Shown: positions 1 to 9,300, counted from the first letter of the stretch. The stretch is 64,000 nucleotides of DNA from Natrinema sp. DC36 (GCF_020405225.1 NZ_CP084474.1:1-64000), one strand, 5' to 3'. Translations and numbers: made by a program. Notes: generated from the sequence alone by a model not told the origin.

Positions 1-30
1 AGGAACACCAGACCCGCATCACGAAATTAT

Positions 31-217
31 TGAATCAATGAATCAGTGAAATCCTGACGTTGTGAATCAATGAGTCTGTGAGTCAATGATTCAAAGACAG
101 TTCTCGAAAAGGAGAGAATCATAACCTTCATCCCATCAAACGCCGATATACGACGGAATCGTATTGAGAGAGATACAACTGAGTGTCTGACATGGATTTA
201 TGAGTCATTGATTCAAT
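31..217. repeat. TGAATCAATGA-type repeats upstream of parA
   Basis: At least four copies of TGAATCAATGA or variants (TGAGTCAATGA, TGATTCA) lie at about 31-50, 62-75, 79-95 and 200-217 before the ParA start, and a further copy follows the partner gene. Placement on both sides of a parA operon is what is expected of an autoregulatory operator and/or centromere-like site. The repeats are seen directly; the role is inferred. Confidence 0.6.
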
Positions 218-226
218 GATCGAACT

Positions 227-1138
227 ATGACCGAATCACCACGTGGATGGGGCGTCACACCATCGACTGGCATCCCTACGATCGCCTTCGGCAACCAGAA
301 AGGCGGGACGGGAAAGACAACCGCGACGATCAACAGTGCCGCGGCACTGGCCACTCGCAACCACGATATTCTTGCAATTGATATGGACCCACAAGCCGAC
401 ATGACGAAAGGGCTTGGACTGGGTCCGGGCGACGACAACGATCCGTCAAGCCCGAAGAACGACCTCCCCAACACACTAGTCACCGATGACGAGAACCTGC
501 TCGACGTACTCGTCGACAATCCGCGCACGCACGATACTAGTCTTTCAGAGATCGTGATCGAAGCCGACGAGTACGACCACCTGAACTTCGACCTGATTCC
601 CAGTCACAAGGACATGGGCCTTGCTCGAGATTGGATGGACGATGCGAATGCTCGTCTCACGCTGAAACTCGCTCTCGAAGAGATGGTTGACGACGGATAC
701 AACTACGATTTTATCGTAGTCGATTGCCCTCCCGACCTCTCAGTCCTGACGGATGCGGCGTTCATCGCGGCTCAGAACGTCTTCCTGGCTGCACAAACCC
801 AAGCAACGTCACGGGATGCGCTGGATGACCTGTGGGACCAACTGGAGTCCATCGAGGACAACCAGCAGCTCGAGATTGCTATCGTCGGGCTCCTAGCAAA
901 TATGTATCGTGACGACGGTCAGTCGCAAAAGTTCCTCAGCGCATTCGACGAGTCCTTCGCGTCGATGGCACCGATTTTCAAACTCCCAATGCGGGTGGCG
1001 ATCCAGCGTGCGTGGGACAACGGACGAGATATTTTCGAATGGGAGGACGCGAACGACCAGCAAGTAGAGCGCGATATCTTCCTCGAGGTTGCAGAAACCA
1101 TGGAACGGGCGTTCGACAAAACGCAGGTGGAGGTGTAA
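227..1138 (+). CDS. parA: ParA/Soj-family partition ATPase
   Basis: 303 aa. After a short N-terminal extension the deviant Walker A motif KGGTGKTT lies at about residues 25-32, followed by AIDMDPQADMT (switch I region) and FIVVDCPPDL (Walker B) near residues 165-175, the standard ParA/MinD order. Members bind ATP, dimerise, coat DNA non-specifically and move plasmids bound by a partner protein. The partner gene follows after 2 bases. Start chosen at the ATG just after the last upstream repeat, so the repeat could regulate the operon. Length is typical of haloarchaeal plasmid ParA. Function in segregation is a family inference; the ATPase assignment is firm. Confidence 0.93.
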   Translation: MTESPRGWGVTPSTGIPTIAFGNQKGGTGKTTATINSAAALATRNHDILAIDMDPQADMTKGLGLGPGDDNDPSSPKNDLPNTLVTDDENLLDVLVDNPRTHDTSLSEIVIEADEYDHLNFDLIPSHKDMGLARDWMDDANARLTLKLALEEMVDDGYNYDFIVVDCPPDLSVLTDAAFIAAQNVFLAAQTQATSRDALDDLWDQLESIEDNQQLEIAIVGLLANMYRDDGQSQKFLSAFDESFASMAPIFKLPMRVAIQRAWDNGRDIFEWEDANDQQVERDIFLEVAETMERAFDKTQVEV

Positions 1139-1140
1139 GT

Positions 1141-1593
1141 ATGCCTCGAGGAATGGATGAGCGATTCGAGGATCCTTCAGACGAAGGGGAAGAGGAGGAC
1201 GCGGTCACAGACGAGGAGACGATGGAGGCGACGTCGGAAGCAGAGAGACAAGATCGCGTATCTGCGGCCGTTACCGAAGATCAATCCGGTCAGCAGAGGG
1301 CTGCTGGCACAACGGGTACTGAACCCTCAACTGAGGAGACAGCGAAAACAAATGATGAACCGTTGAACATTCGGGAGGACTGGGACTCGGCCACGATATA
1401 CGTTGAACCGGAGCAAAGCGAGGATATCGAGGTCACATTCACGCGGCTGAAAAAGCAGTTGAAACGAGAGAACGTCACGCTCGAGAAGAACAAGCACTTC
1501 TACCGTGGGATCTTCGAAGTGGCGTTCAACGAGTACCAAGAAGAGACGAAAGAGAAAATTCGCGAACTGGCAAAGGAAGACATCGATCAATGA
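1141..1593 (+). CDS. Small acidic partner of ParA (ParB-like role)
   Basis: 150 aa starting at the ATG two bases after the parA stop; the open frame extends further upstream inside parA, but this ATG gives the natural start. The first ~75 residues are a low-complexity Glu/Asp/Thr-rich tail. The C-terminal ~70 residues (from about LNIREDWDSATIYVEPEQ) are predicted alpha/beta and basic, ending in a charged helix, and would be the DNA-binding part. No recognisable ParB or RHH signature is evident, so the assignment rests on position: second gene of a par operon bounded by repeats. Confidence 0.65.
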   Translation: MPRGMDERFEDPSDEGEEEDAVTDEETMEATSEAERQDRVSAAVTEDQSGQQRAAGTTGTEPSTEETAKTNDEPLNIREDWDSATIYVEPEQSEDIEVTFTRLKKQLKRENVTLEKNKHFYRGIFEVAFNEYQEETKEKIRELAKEDIDQ

Positions 1594-1606
1594 ATCATTG
1601 ATTCTT
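1585..1606. repeat. Palindromic TGAATCA repeat after the par operon
   Basis: TCAATGAATCATTGATTC overlaps the stop of the ParA partner gene and matches the upstream repeat cluster. With the upstream copies it brackets the par operon. A partition-complex loading site is possible. Confidence 0.5.
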
Positions 1607-1680
1607 GTATTTTAGAATGATCGACTCGGTAAAATAGCAGAATGGCTCTTGATCGATTCCGTTGGGTAGTTCTTGTCTGG

Positions 1681-2757
1681 TTAGAAATCGTCGAGTGAAG
1701 ATTGACCATCTCGATCAGTGTCCTCCCCGTACCTGCAGTACCGCTTTATGAGCTTCATCGCCAGTTCGGTGGCTCGCTGGTACTCTTCAGACTTGTCTCC
1801 AGACATGTCGATGTCACGAACCAACCCCGTATACATCACATGATACGAGTTGTCGTCACCCTCCGCATACCTCGTGGTGCATAAGAACTCCAGTGTCTGG
1901 GTAATCCACTCAACTCGTAGTTCCCCATCAACAATCCGTTCGGTGTTGAGCTTATCAGTTAACCTCTGACAGTCGACGGAGATCTGTTTCTGTTTATTGA
2001 TTTTCCCCTTCTTCCAATCAATGAAGTCATCTCTCGCCAATTCGGTGGGAAACTCCTTCATCCAGAGAAACGTCGCCAAGTACGACTCCGGCGGTGAGAC
2101 ATTGTAAATCGGCTTTTTCGTCTTCGGACGAAGGAATTCACGCGTCCCCAGCTTGTACGACTGATAATCACCGTCAGGGCCGATCGTTTCATTTAGTGAC
2201 TCTTCATCCGGGAGTTCGTCCTCCCGAAATTCGTCCTCAAGCGCGGTTTCCCGTTGAAAGATGTAGTGCGCACGCTCATCGTCCATCCCATATCGGAGTA
2301 GTACGACGTTGTTCTTGATGTCCAAGTCGTCGCTACTGAGCCGGGTATCCAGAATATTCCCGAACTGGGATGAATAGCTGTCCGGAACGAAGACCACGAC
2401 ATCCATATCGGTTGGAACTACATCCATCCCATCTGCCCGTGTGATGGCAAACCCTGAATCACATTCTGAGAGCATTTCGAGAAGAGACTCCGCAATCTCG
2501 GGCGGGTCCAGATGCAAGGTCTTCGGGAGTACCTTAGCAGTCACTCCATAGTCATCGTTAAAGTAAACCGTGAAGTCGGGGGTGTACTCTATCGAATCAG
2601 GTGTCGACGCCGGGAACCGGTCGAAGTAATACAGATCGAAGTAAGACTCGTACACTCCGAATACCGTCTCCCATCCGCTGATCACATCGACCGTATCGTT
2701 ATACGTTCTAAACGTGTGATGGCGGCGGTCGACACAGGTGGTTTCAGAGCTACTCAT
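1681..2757 (-). CDS. Hypothetical protein with PIP-box-like C-terminus
   Basis: 358 aa, not recognised. Last gene of a three-gene minus-strand cassette; its start lies 1 base after the stop of the 372-aa gene, so the two are surely co-translated. The N-terminal third contains EYTPDFTVYF followed about ten residues later by VTAKV, faintly like the PD...xxK core of restriction-like nucleases, but the acidic residue before the Lys is absent. The protein ends exactly in QSSLDDF, which fits the QxxLxxF pattern of archaeal PCNA-binding (PIP) peptides. Base composition is AT-richer than the flanking par and orc regions, suggesting recent transfer. The PIP reading is an inference from a short motif. 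Confidence 0.75.
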   Translation of the reverse strand: MSSSETTCVDRRHHTFRTYNDTVDVISGWETVFGVYESYFDLYYFDRFPASTPDSIEYTPDFTVYFNDDYGVTAKVLPKTLHLDPPEIAESLLEMLSECDSGFAITRADGMDVVPTDMDVVVFVPDSYSSQFGNILDTRLSSDDLDIKNNVVLLRYGMDDERAHYIFQRETALEDEFREDELPDEESLNETIGPDGDYQSYKLGTREFLRPKTKKPIYNVSPPESYLATFLWMKEFPTELARDDFIDWKKGKINKQKQISVDCQRLTDKLNTERIVDGELRVEWITQTLEFLCTTRYAEGDDNSYHVMYTGLVRDIDMSGDKSEEYQRATELAMKLIKRYCRYGEDTDRDGQSSLDDF

Positions 2758-2758
2758 A

Positions 2759-3877
2759 TTAAGCTACGAAATCCGTCAGGCTATACTCCGGTGCATCACG
2801 CAGCGTGAGTGCGCCTTCTTGAAAGTCCTTAGACAGCTGGTTTGCGATTCGCATTAGAGAGTTTACGGAGCCTTTGTACCCTGGAACAATTGACACCGAC
2901 TTGGATCCCGTGACGTAGATGTCACAGTTCGACCCATCGACGAAGTCTACCACAGAGACATGGGCATAGGGGTTATCATGGTAAACGGTCATCGTGCTTT
3001 TGGTGAGATTACTCAGAGCCTCAATCAACTCCTGATTATCCGTAGGTGACGCTAAGACATCAGATTCGAACTCAAGCTCAATCTCATTGATTTCGTTTGT
3101 CTCATCACGGTCCCGTTGGGACAGCACCTCAATTTTATCAGCGACAGTTTCGACGAACGCCCCCAGCAGATACCGGCGGAATAGTTCTGGATCCCCACTT
3201 TCGATTTTGGTCACCCCTTCACGACTGATGAACCCACTGAAGAATTCATTATCCTGACGCCGTACGTTGAAATTCAACTTATCAACATACCCGTCTTCAA
3301 GTTGCCCATCAGTGAACACCTCCTTGTAAGGCCGTGTTCGGAAGGATATGGTTCCTTCCTCACTCCGTGAGTACACAACGGCTTTGCTAACCAGTATTTC
3401 AGTGGACAACTCTTGTTCAATCTGACGGAGGATCTGTCTGAGTTCACTTGAATCGGCAAAAAAGTCAGAGATATCGGGTTCGGCCTGGTTGAAGACCCAG
3501 CAAAGACCGCGATCGAAGAAATCCGGGGAATACCCCGTTACGGCAGTCCATATTGGGGACTCTCCATGTTGGAATAGTGCGAATGAGCCTTCGATGTCGC
3601 GATCACTCCGTTTAATCGTGCGATTCACCTCTACACTGTAGAAATCCTTCTCTTCGGAGACGGTGACTTCTGCTTTGGGGATATAGTCAACTGCGTCCTT
3701 AATGACCTCAATGGGGTGCTCCGGCGAGAGAATCGTTTTATACCGCGCTTTGTCCCGTGGGTTTTCATTGATATGGCGGGAGATGAGTTCTTCAAAATCG
3801 GCCCAACTCGTGCTCCCGTAATCGAACGCCGATCCGTCTACAAATCCATGCATGCGTCGTGGTCGTCCTGTCACCAC
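2759..3877 (-). CDS. Hypothetical protein, middle gene of three-gene cassette
   Basis: 372 aa, not recognised; no membrane segment, signal peptide or obvious nucleotide-binding motif. Acidic soluble protein with alternating beta/alpha character (for example AEVTVSEEKDFYSVEVNRTI and YAHVSVVDFVDGSNCDIYV). It lies 52 bases downstream of the membrane-protein gene and directly abuts the 358-aa gene, so the three are presumably an operon. It could be a sensor or adaptor in a defence-type system, but nothing in the sequence proves this. Confidence 0.72.
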   Translation of the reverse strand: MVTGRPRRMHGFVDGSAFDYGSTSWADFEELISRHINENPRDKARYKTILSPEHPIEVIKDAVDYIPKAEVTVSEEKDFYSVEVNRTIKRSDRDIEGSFALFQHGESPIWTAVTGYSPDFFDRGLCWVFNQAEPDISDFFADSSELRQILRQIEQELSTEILVSKAVVYSRSEEGTISFRTRPYKEVFTDGQLEDGYVDKLNFNVRRQDNEFFSGFISREGVTKIESGDPELFRRYLLGAFVETVADKIEVLSQRDRDETNEINEIELEFESDVLASPTDNQELIEALSNLTKSTMTVYHDNPYAHVSVVDFVDGSNCDIYVTGSKSVSIVPGYKGSVNSLMRIANQLSKDFQEGALTLRDAPEYSLTDFVA

Positions 3878-3929
3878 ATGGATTGGGACTCTTCAAAAGT
3901 ATTACGAATAAAGAAATAATGGTGATTCG

Positions 3930-5315
3930 CTATATACAGCGCCGCAACCAGCCGTGAGTATATCCCAAGATGAATCCCACCGTGATCGCTATTACTCCAA
4001 ATAGAGCGGTCGCACTCTGGGCTGCGAACTCAACCACCAGCTGAAGGAATCGAATCAGTGTCTGCCAGAATCCATCTGGGAGAAACCGAAGGCCGAACTC
4101 AACGATTGCAATTATCGCTAAGAGGATAGTCAGGTTCTTGACTTTGCTTTGCAATTGAAGATTCGATTTGGTTGCGTTTGACTGGATTCGATCTTGAACA
4201 ACAGAAATAAACATCTCCAACTTCGTCTCCACTCGGTTTAGTGTCTCTGATAGAGTCTGGAGTTCAGTTTTCAACTGTCCTACGTAGGTATAGCAATATG
4301 AGCGGGTAGTCTCTTGTCCGGCGGGGAAATCAAATATAGTGGCATTGTCCTCGCGCTGATAGTGTCCAACGAGTTGTTCAATTTCGTGGAATTCATCAGC
4401 GGTTGCTGACTGCGATTCAACCCAATCCCGCCGTAGTTGTTCTAAGTCTTGCTCCTCGTCACGCAGTGTATGTTCCGAGTCCCCCGAATTTGAATTGGGT
4501 AGGTTATACTCGTATAGTTCGTCATCAATATCTGATATTTCTTGCCGCCGCCATTCCAACCAGTGTGATACCAGCAATAATGATGTGATAGCCTTGATGC
4601 GAGTATAAGAAAATCCAATCCACCTCATCCAATACTCGATCGAGTTCTCTGCATCTGGTTGGCTCTGATCACGAGTTACGAGAACTGCAAGTGGGAAGTC
4701 AACCACTTGGTGTTCCTCAAACGTCAATAGATATGATGGTTCGATGGCGCTAATTTGTCCAGTGGGTTTGAATCCATACGCCTCCAAAGTGCCTCCATTC
4801 CCGTTAAATATCCCCGATACCGCAAGAGGATTTTCCGGATTGAATGACTCCCATAAGTCCCCTGTAAGTGATTCCTGTGTTGGTTCAACCAAAATCGAAA
4901 CAGGAGCAGGACCATCCGGTTGAATTCGACTAGAGCAGAACTCAGAAGCAATCGATTCAAGATCATCAACCCAGTTTTCACGTCGAGTCCGATTCCCCAT
5001 CGGGTCCCCAACATCCATTTCTGTTTGCTCTGTGGAAGTAAGCGTTCCTATCGTAAGCGTGTGACAGAAATACTCCGGCAGGGGATCGGTGATTAAGAAT
5101 GTCCGGATTGATTCGAACGAGTCATGTTGAATCTGATCACTCGCATTAGTATAGAGTACTGACTCAGTCTCGATTTCCGTCCCACCGAAGTCCAGCATTT
5201 GTGTGTCAACTTCTGTCCGGGTTTCAAAGTTCTCTTGCAGAGATGAATCTACCTGGTCATATTGTCCGTCACGGTAGAAATCATATCGTATTACCCTAAC
5301 AGAGCTGATCTCCAT
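3930..5315 (-). CDS. Hypothetical protein with C-terminal membrane helices
   Basis: 461 aa. Residues 1 to ~270 form an acidic soluble domain; about 270-380 is charged and helical, probably coiled coil (LETLSETLNRVETKLEM region); the C-terminus has two or three hydrophobic helices (NLTILLAIIAIVEFGLRFL, a following amphipathic stretch, and TALFGVIAITVGFILGY). So a large cytoplasmic head is tethered by C-terminal membrane spans. First gene of the minus-strand cassette. The architecture resembles membrane effectors of antiviral systems, where damage is triggered by an intracellular sensor, but there is no family match I can name. Confidence 0.72.
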   Translation of the reverse strand: MEISSVRVIRYDFYRDGQYDQVDSSLQENFETRTEVDTQMLDFGGTEIETESVLYTNASDQIQHDSFESIRTFLITDPLPEYFCHTLTIGTLTSTEQTEMDVGDPMGNRTRRENWVDDLESIASEFCSSRIQPDGPAPVSILVEPTQESLTGDLWESFNPENPLAVSGIFNGNGGTLEAYGFKPTGQISAIEPSYLLTFEEHQVVDFPLAVLVTRDQSQPDAENSIEYWMRWIGFSYTRIKAITSLLLVSHWLEWRRQEISDIDDELYEYNLPNSNSGDSEHTLRDEEQDLEQLRRDWVESQSATADEFHEIEQLVGHYQREDNATIFDFPAGQETTRSYCYTYVGQLKTELQTLSETLNRVETKLEMFISVVQDRIQSNATKSNLQLQSKVKNLTILLAIIAIVEFGLRFLPDGFWQTLIRFLQLVVEFAAQSATALFGVIAITVGFILGYTHGWLRRCI

Positions 5316-5386
5316 CTACTAAGAGTTCTATAGAATCATTGTAATGATTCTGTCGCTTTAGCGTCCAATAGAGCCTGTTCTGGAAA

Positions 5387-5488
5387 TTTCCGGAAACGAC
5401 CAGTTTTTCACAGGCAGAACCACCCGACCACGCACGGTCGCCAACGAAACCCAGAAACGCTGACAGCTTCTTTCCGGAAATGACCAGT
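5387..5488. repeat. Two TTTCCGGAAA direct repeats upstream of orc pseudogene
   Basis: TTTCCGGAAA followed by CGACCAGT (5387-5404) or TGACCAGT (5471-5488). They lie in the divergent region between the membrane-protein cassette and the broken orc1/cdc6. They could be remnants of origin boxes for that Orc or a shared operator. Confidence 0.4.
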
Positions 5489-5529
5489 CGCGTTTTTAAT
5501 ACCTGATGAAAACAGTCTGTCAGTAACGC

Positions 5530-6572
5530 ATGATTCGCGGTGCTCGCGTCCTCCGCTCCGGGTTCGTCCCTCGGGAAGTTGAGCATCGCGACGCCAAGGT
5601 AAACCACCTCTCCAGCGTCCTCGATCCCATCACGAACAGCGAACCCGCCGATACCGCCATCGTCACCGGCCCCAGCGGCGCCGGCAAGACCTGCATCTCG
5701 AAGTTCGTCACCGAGCGGCTCCGAGAGGAGGTCCTCGACATCGAGACCACTTACGTCAACTGCTGGCGCAACTACACCCGATTCTGAACGCTCTATCAGA
5801 TCCTCGACGACCTCGGCGCGACCATCGACATCCATCGCCAATCGACACCTCACGACGAACTCATCGACCGCCTCCAGCAGCACGACGGCCCTCGAACCGT
5901 GGTCATTCTGGGCGAGGTCGACCAGCTAGAGGACCAGAGTGTCATCTACAATCTCCATAGCCTGCCACAATTCGCGGTCATATGCATCGCGAACAAGAAA
6001 GAGGAGCTGTTCAACCGCGTCGACGACCGCCTCGTGAGCCGCCTGCGCTCCAGCGAACACGTCCAGATGGACAAGTACCACAACGAGCAACTCTACGACA
6101 TTCTGACTGCTCGTGCGAAGTGGAGGCTTGACGAGGACGTCACCACCGACGACCATGTCTATAAGATAGCTGATAAATACGCCGGCGGCGCCCGTCTCGC
6201 AATCGGTATTCTCCGAACGGCAGCCGGCAAGGCCGACCGCGAAAATCGCGAGCGAATCACCGACGACATCCTCCTGGACGCCGCCGAGGATGCCTGGGCC
6301 CAAATCAAGCAGAAGAGCCTCGATTCACTCACCCCGTACCAGCGGGTCGTCTACAACATCGTTCGTGACCACGGCCCAGTCGGGCCTAGCGAGATACACG
6401 AGCGCTATACCAAGGAGGTTGACGACCTGAGGTTGACGATCCACGGACGAAACGGACGGTCCGAACCTACCTCTCCAAGATGACCCAGTATAACCTCCTC
6501 GAGGCGGAGGGAACGAGTCGAGATCGAGAATACTCGCTCGTCGATTCGGCGGCCGCATCGCCGATGCAGTGA
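5530..6572 (+). pseudogene. Broken orc1/cdc6 replication initiator
   Basis: Orc1/Cdc6 AAA+ protein fragments: Walker A GPSGAGKT near residue 50, a Walker B-like VVILGEVDQLED, sensor/lid text and a C-terminal winged helix. An in-frame TGA at 5785-5787 interrupts the AAA+ domain after NCWRNYTRF; the same frame then continues to about 6440. A frameshift at about 6435-6460 moves the winged-helix end (RTVRTYLSKMTQYNLLEAE) into another frame, closing at 6572. Two lesions make it inactive unless the sequence is wrong. The N-terminus (RGARVLRSGFVPREVEHRDA) matches the normal Orc start, so a full-length gene was once present. It sits just upstream of origin 1 and may be the decayed initiator of another replicon. 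Confidence 0.85.
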
Positions 6573-6838
6573 CGAGGGACTCCGTCACCTATCCGGAGGT
6601 GAACTCACCGAGCCCCGATTGCTCGTGGTCCAGCGGCTCGATGACCTGGTGCTCGTAGGACCGCGTCGTCCTCGCCTACGAAGAGATCGACACCTACGAC
6701 GCATTGTACTACGAAACGCAGCTGGTCCGAGCTGTCGAGAGCATACTGTCTCCTTTTGACTGGAATTAGAACGACATCCGACGCGAGTTCAATGGAACAC
6801 GTGTAGTTGATATCACGGACTGGGCCTAACGAACCCCC
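6573..6838 (+). other. Decayed coding remnant between orc pseudogene and ORBs
   Basis: No open gene. One frame reads LAYEEIDTYDALYYETQL and later DITDWA, looking like real protein text broken by stops and shifts. I do not recognise the family. Confidence 0.35.
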
Positions 6839-7698
6839 TCCCCCCTTTTTCGAGTTGTAAACTCATGACGACGGGGAGGGGGGTGAACAGGAAGAGGGGC
6901 TGCAAAACAGCTGATTGTGGCAGATACACGCGATAGAAGACCTGAACATCCATTCCTCTAACTTGCAACTAGAAAAGCGAAAGTTTATGCCATGCGTCAT
7001 CTAACCATACCCGTAATGGGGACAAAAGAAATAAATCTTCTAGCCCAGCTAGAAGATTGAGATCTCTGGGTATAGAGAATCTCCTAATCCCGTATATGGT
7101 TCCGATCCCGGAGATCACCACGTTTCATCGCCTCTACGTCCTATTTTGTGAATTCCATTCTCACTCCATAGCGTCTGGAGTGGTTTGCACCCGGCGACTT
7201 ACAACTCGAAAAAGGGGGGAGGGGGTAGAATGTTCGAGAACACCACACGAACTTCACCACCCATCATGTTTGTAAACCGGTATTACTCTCATTCGTGAAC
7301 TGCTCCTACGAGCGTTGCCCTTTGGCGACAATTCTGGTTCTTACTACTCGAAAACGGGGGGTGTGGGATACACCGTTTCACCCTAAGCATCATTCCAAAA
7401 TTCAGACGATACAGATTTGCTTCTATATTCAGTGCGACTCACTGTTACTTACAACTCGAAAATGGGGCGGGTGGGAGAATCAGACCAGGTGTGATAACGC
7501 TCCTTGAAGTCTTACAACTCGAAAACGGGGGGTTCTGGGTCATCGAGGGAGTTCGACGATAGAGATTCCTGGCGACCCCTTACAACTCGACAACGGTGGG
7601 TAATAGATGCCGAAGACGGTATCTGGCTCACTTCGAGAATACGCGGCTGTAGTTGTTAGATAGCCTGTTTTCATCCGGTTACAACTCCACAAGGGTCC
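6839..7698. repeat. Origin 1, left ORB cluster
   Basis: Seven origin recognition boxes built on TTACAACTCGAAAA followed by a CGGGGGG tract: one reversed at 6839-6860, then forward copies at 7199-7219, 7341-7362, 7449-7472, 7512-7533, 7580-7601 and a degenerate 7679-7698. The G-tract of forward copies points to the adjacent orc gene. Haloarchaeal origins typically have a G-rich ORB cluster next to orc1/cdc6, so this is the left half of a replication origin. About 900 bases hold no supportable gene. Confidence 0.85.
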
Positions 7699-7700
7699 AC

Positions 7701-7709
7701 ATTTTTATA
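7701..7709 (+). promoter_or_regulatory. TATA box of orc1/cdc6 (origin 1)
   Basis: ATTTTTATA centred about 27 bases before the ATG at 7733. Spacing fits a leaderless haloarchaeal transcript. It follows the last, degenerate ORB directly, so initiator binding could repress the promoter. Confidence 0.55.
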
Positions 7710-7732
7710 CCCAGAGTCCGAGGGGATTCATA

Positions 7733-9277
7733 ATGGGACGAAAGGGACGTAGAGCGGGTTCGAATCATCCAGAAGGTGAAAAGGATCGCAAATCCTCCTC
7801 TGCTGCTCCTGATAATCCCGAGTCGATGGGTGAGGAGATAGATTCTCCCGATACGTCACAGTCGACGTTCGAGGATGGCTCGGAACTCGCCGATTCTTCT
7901 CAAGAGGCAACAAACGGTGACGGTGGTGGCATCTCAATCCGGGATCGACTACAAACTGAGTCGTCTGGGGGGGTCTTCGCGAACAAAGACCTCGTTCGGT
8001 CAGATACCATCATCGACGAGGATCGTATCGTCGGTCGTGATGACCAACTGGGCCGTGTCGTCGACAATCTGAAACCCATGCTCCAGAACGAAGGCATCCC
8101 AGATATGCTTCTGAGTGGTCCCTCTGGAACTGGGAAGTCGCTCATCATTCATGCAGTCTGCAAACAGATCGTCGAACTGTGTGAATCCCAAGGCAAGACC
8201 TTCGGGGTCATTTCAATCAACTGCGAGGGGCCGAAGACTGCAGATCGGGCTGTCTATCGGTTAGTTAAAGCTGCTGGCGACGACCTCGGCGTTGATCCTG
8301 GTGTTCCCCAAACCGGAGTCTCAACGGATCAGAAGCTGGAGCGACTGTACGAACTGATGCGCGAGTACTATGACGGTGTCATCTTCATTCTCGATGAAAT
8401 CGATATGCTCGAGGGACCGTATCAGGAAGCAGAGTACAATTCTCTCATCTACCAGCTTTCACGGGCTCGAAAACTCGCCGATTTTGATGGGCCGATCTCA
8501 CTCACGACTATCACGAATTACGCCGATTTTGATGGGCCGATCTCACTCACGACTATCACGAATTACGCCGATTTCATGAAGGACCTCAACAGCCGCGCAC
8601 AGAGTTCTTACAATCCTGATGACATCTTCTTCGATGATTACGATGCGAACCAACTCCGTAGTATTCTCCACAACCGACGAGACGCCTTCAAGCCAGAATC
8701 ACTCGCAGATGACGTCGTTCCGCTTGTTGCCGCGTTCGGATCCCAAACCCATGGTGATGCACGGAAAGCAATTGATCTCCTCAGATGGGCTGGCGAATTA
8801 GCCGAGCGGCGTGGAGCTGACACTGTTATCGAGACTGATGTCCGTGAAGCCCAGGAGAAATACACCGAAAATCGCAAACTACGCCATATTAGCGGGATAT
8901 CCACTCAAAAGAAACTCTCCATCTACGCTGTGGCGGCCACTGCCCACTACGCAAGAGAACATCCTGAGTGGATACCTGCTGGACCTGCGTTCAAGACGTA
9001 CCAATTCATTGCTGATACGATGGATTCGGATCAGTACAGTCGCGAGACGTTCGTAAATCACGTCACAGAGCAGAGTACGTACGGGGTACTGGACTTCGAG
9101 CGTCGAGGCAAGGGGCGAGGCAGAGGGGTGCATATGTATTTCTCCCTCTCCGAGGATCCGGAAACGATCATGGAGACGATTCGTGAGGATTCCCGGTTCG
9201 AAGATCTAGCTCACGAAGAGGCGACTATCAGCGCGGTTGTCCGCGAACGGCTGAAGCAGTTCCAGAGCAAGAACTAA
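7733..9277 (+). CDS. orc1: Orc1/Cdc6 replication initiator of origin 1
   Basis: 514 aa. A Ser/Asp/Glu-rich N-terminal tail of ~65 residues precedes IVGRDDQLGRVV, Walker A GPSGTGKS near residue 128, Walker B VIFILDEIDML near 215, then arginine-rich sensor text, the HGDARKAIDLLRWAGELA lid helix and a C-terminal winged helix. It loads the replicative helicase at its cognate ORBs, which flank the gene on both sides. A perfect 45-bp tandem duplication adds 15 residues (ADFDGPISLTTITNY twice) at the sensor 1 strand just after Walker B. It keeps the frame but doubles a core beta strand, so activity is uncertain. The paralogue of origin 2 lacks the duplication. Confidence 0.93.
   Translation: MGRKGRRAGSNHPEGEKDRKSSSAAPDNPESMGEEIDSPDTSQSTFEDGSELADSSQEATNGDGGGISIRDRLQTESSGGVFANKDLVRSDTIIDEDRIVGRDDQLGRVVDNLKPMLQNEGIPDMLLSGPSGTGKSLIIHAVCKQIVELCESQGKTFGVISINCEGPKTADRAVYRLVKAAGDDLGVDPGVPQTGVSTDQKLERLYELMREYYDGVIFILDEIDMLEGPYQEAEYNSLIYQLSRARKLADFDGPISLTTITNYADFDGPISLTTITNYADFMKDLNSRAQSSYNPDDIFFDDYDANQLRSILHNRRDAFKPESLADDVVPLVAAFGSQTHGDARKAIDLLRWAGELAERRGADTVIETDVREAQEKYTENRKLRHISGISTQKKLSIYAVAATAHYAREHPEWIPAGPAFKTYQFIADTMDSDQYSRETFVNHVTEQSTYGVLDFERRGKGRGRGVHMYFSLSEDPETIMETIREDSRFEDLAHEEATISAVVRERLKQFQSKN
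8476..8565 (+). repeat. 45-bp perfect tandem duplication inside orc1
   Basis: Positions 8476-8520 are repeated exactly at 8521-8565, adding 15 codons in frame. Perfect identity implies a recent event or an assembly artefact. Confidence 0.95.
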
Positions 9278-9300
9278 TCTCGCTCAAATTCCCCCCGCAC

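Noticed and set aside
5296-5883. 195-aa minus-strand ORF opposite the orc pseudogene
   Set aside because: Antisense shadow; the plus strand carries clear Orc1/Cdc6 motifs.
7199-7533. CRISPR-like array at the 7.2-7.6 kb repeats
   Set aside because: Spacings are irregular, the repeats are G-tract ORBs flanking orc1, and no cas genes are present.
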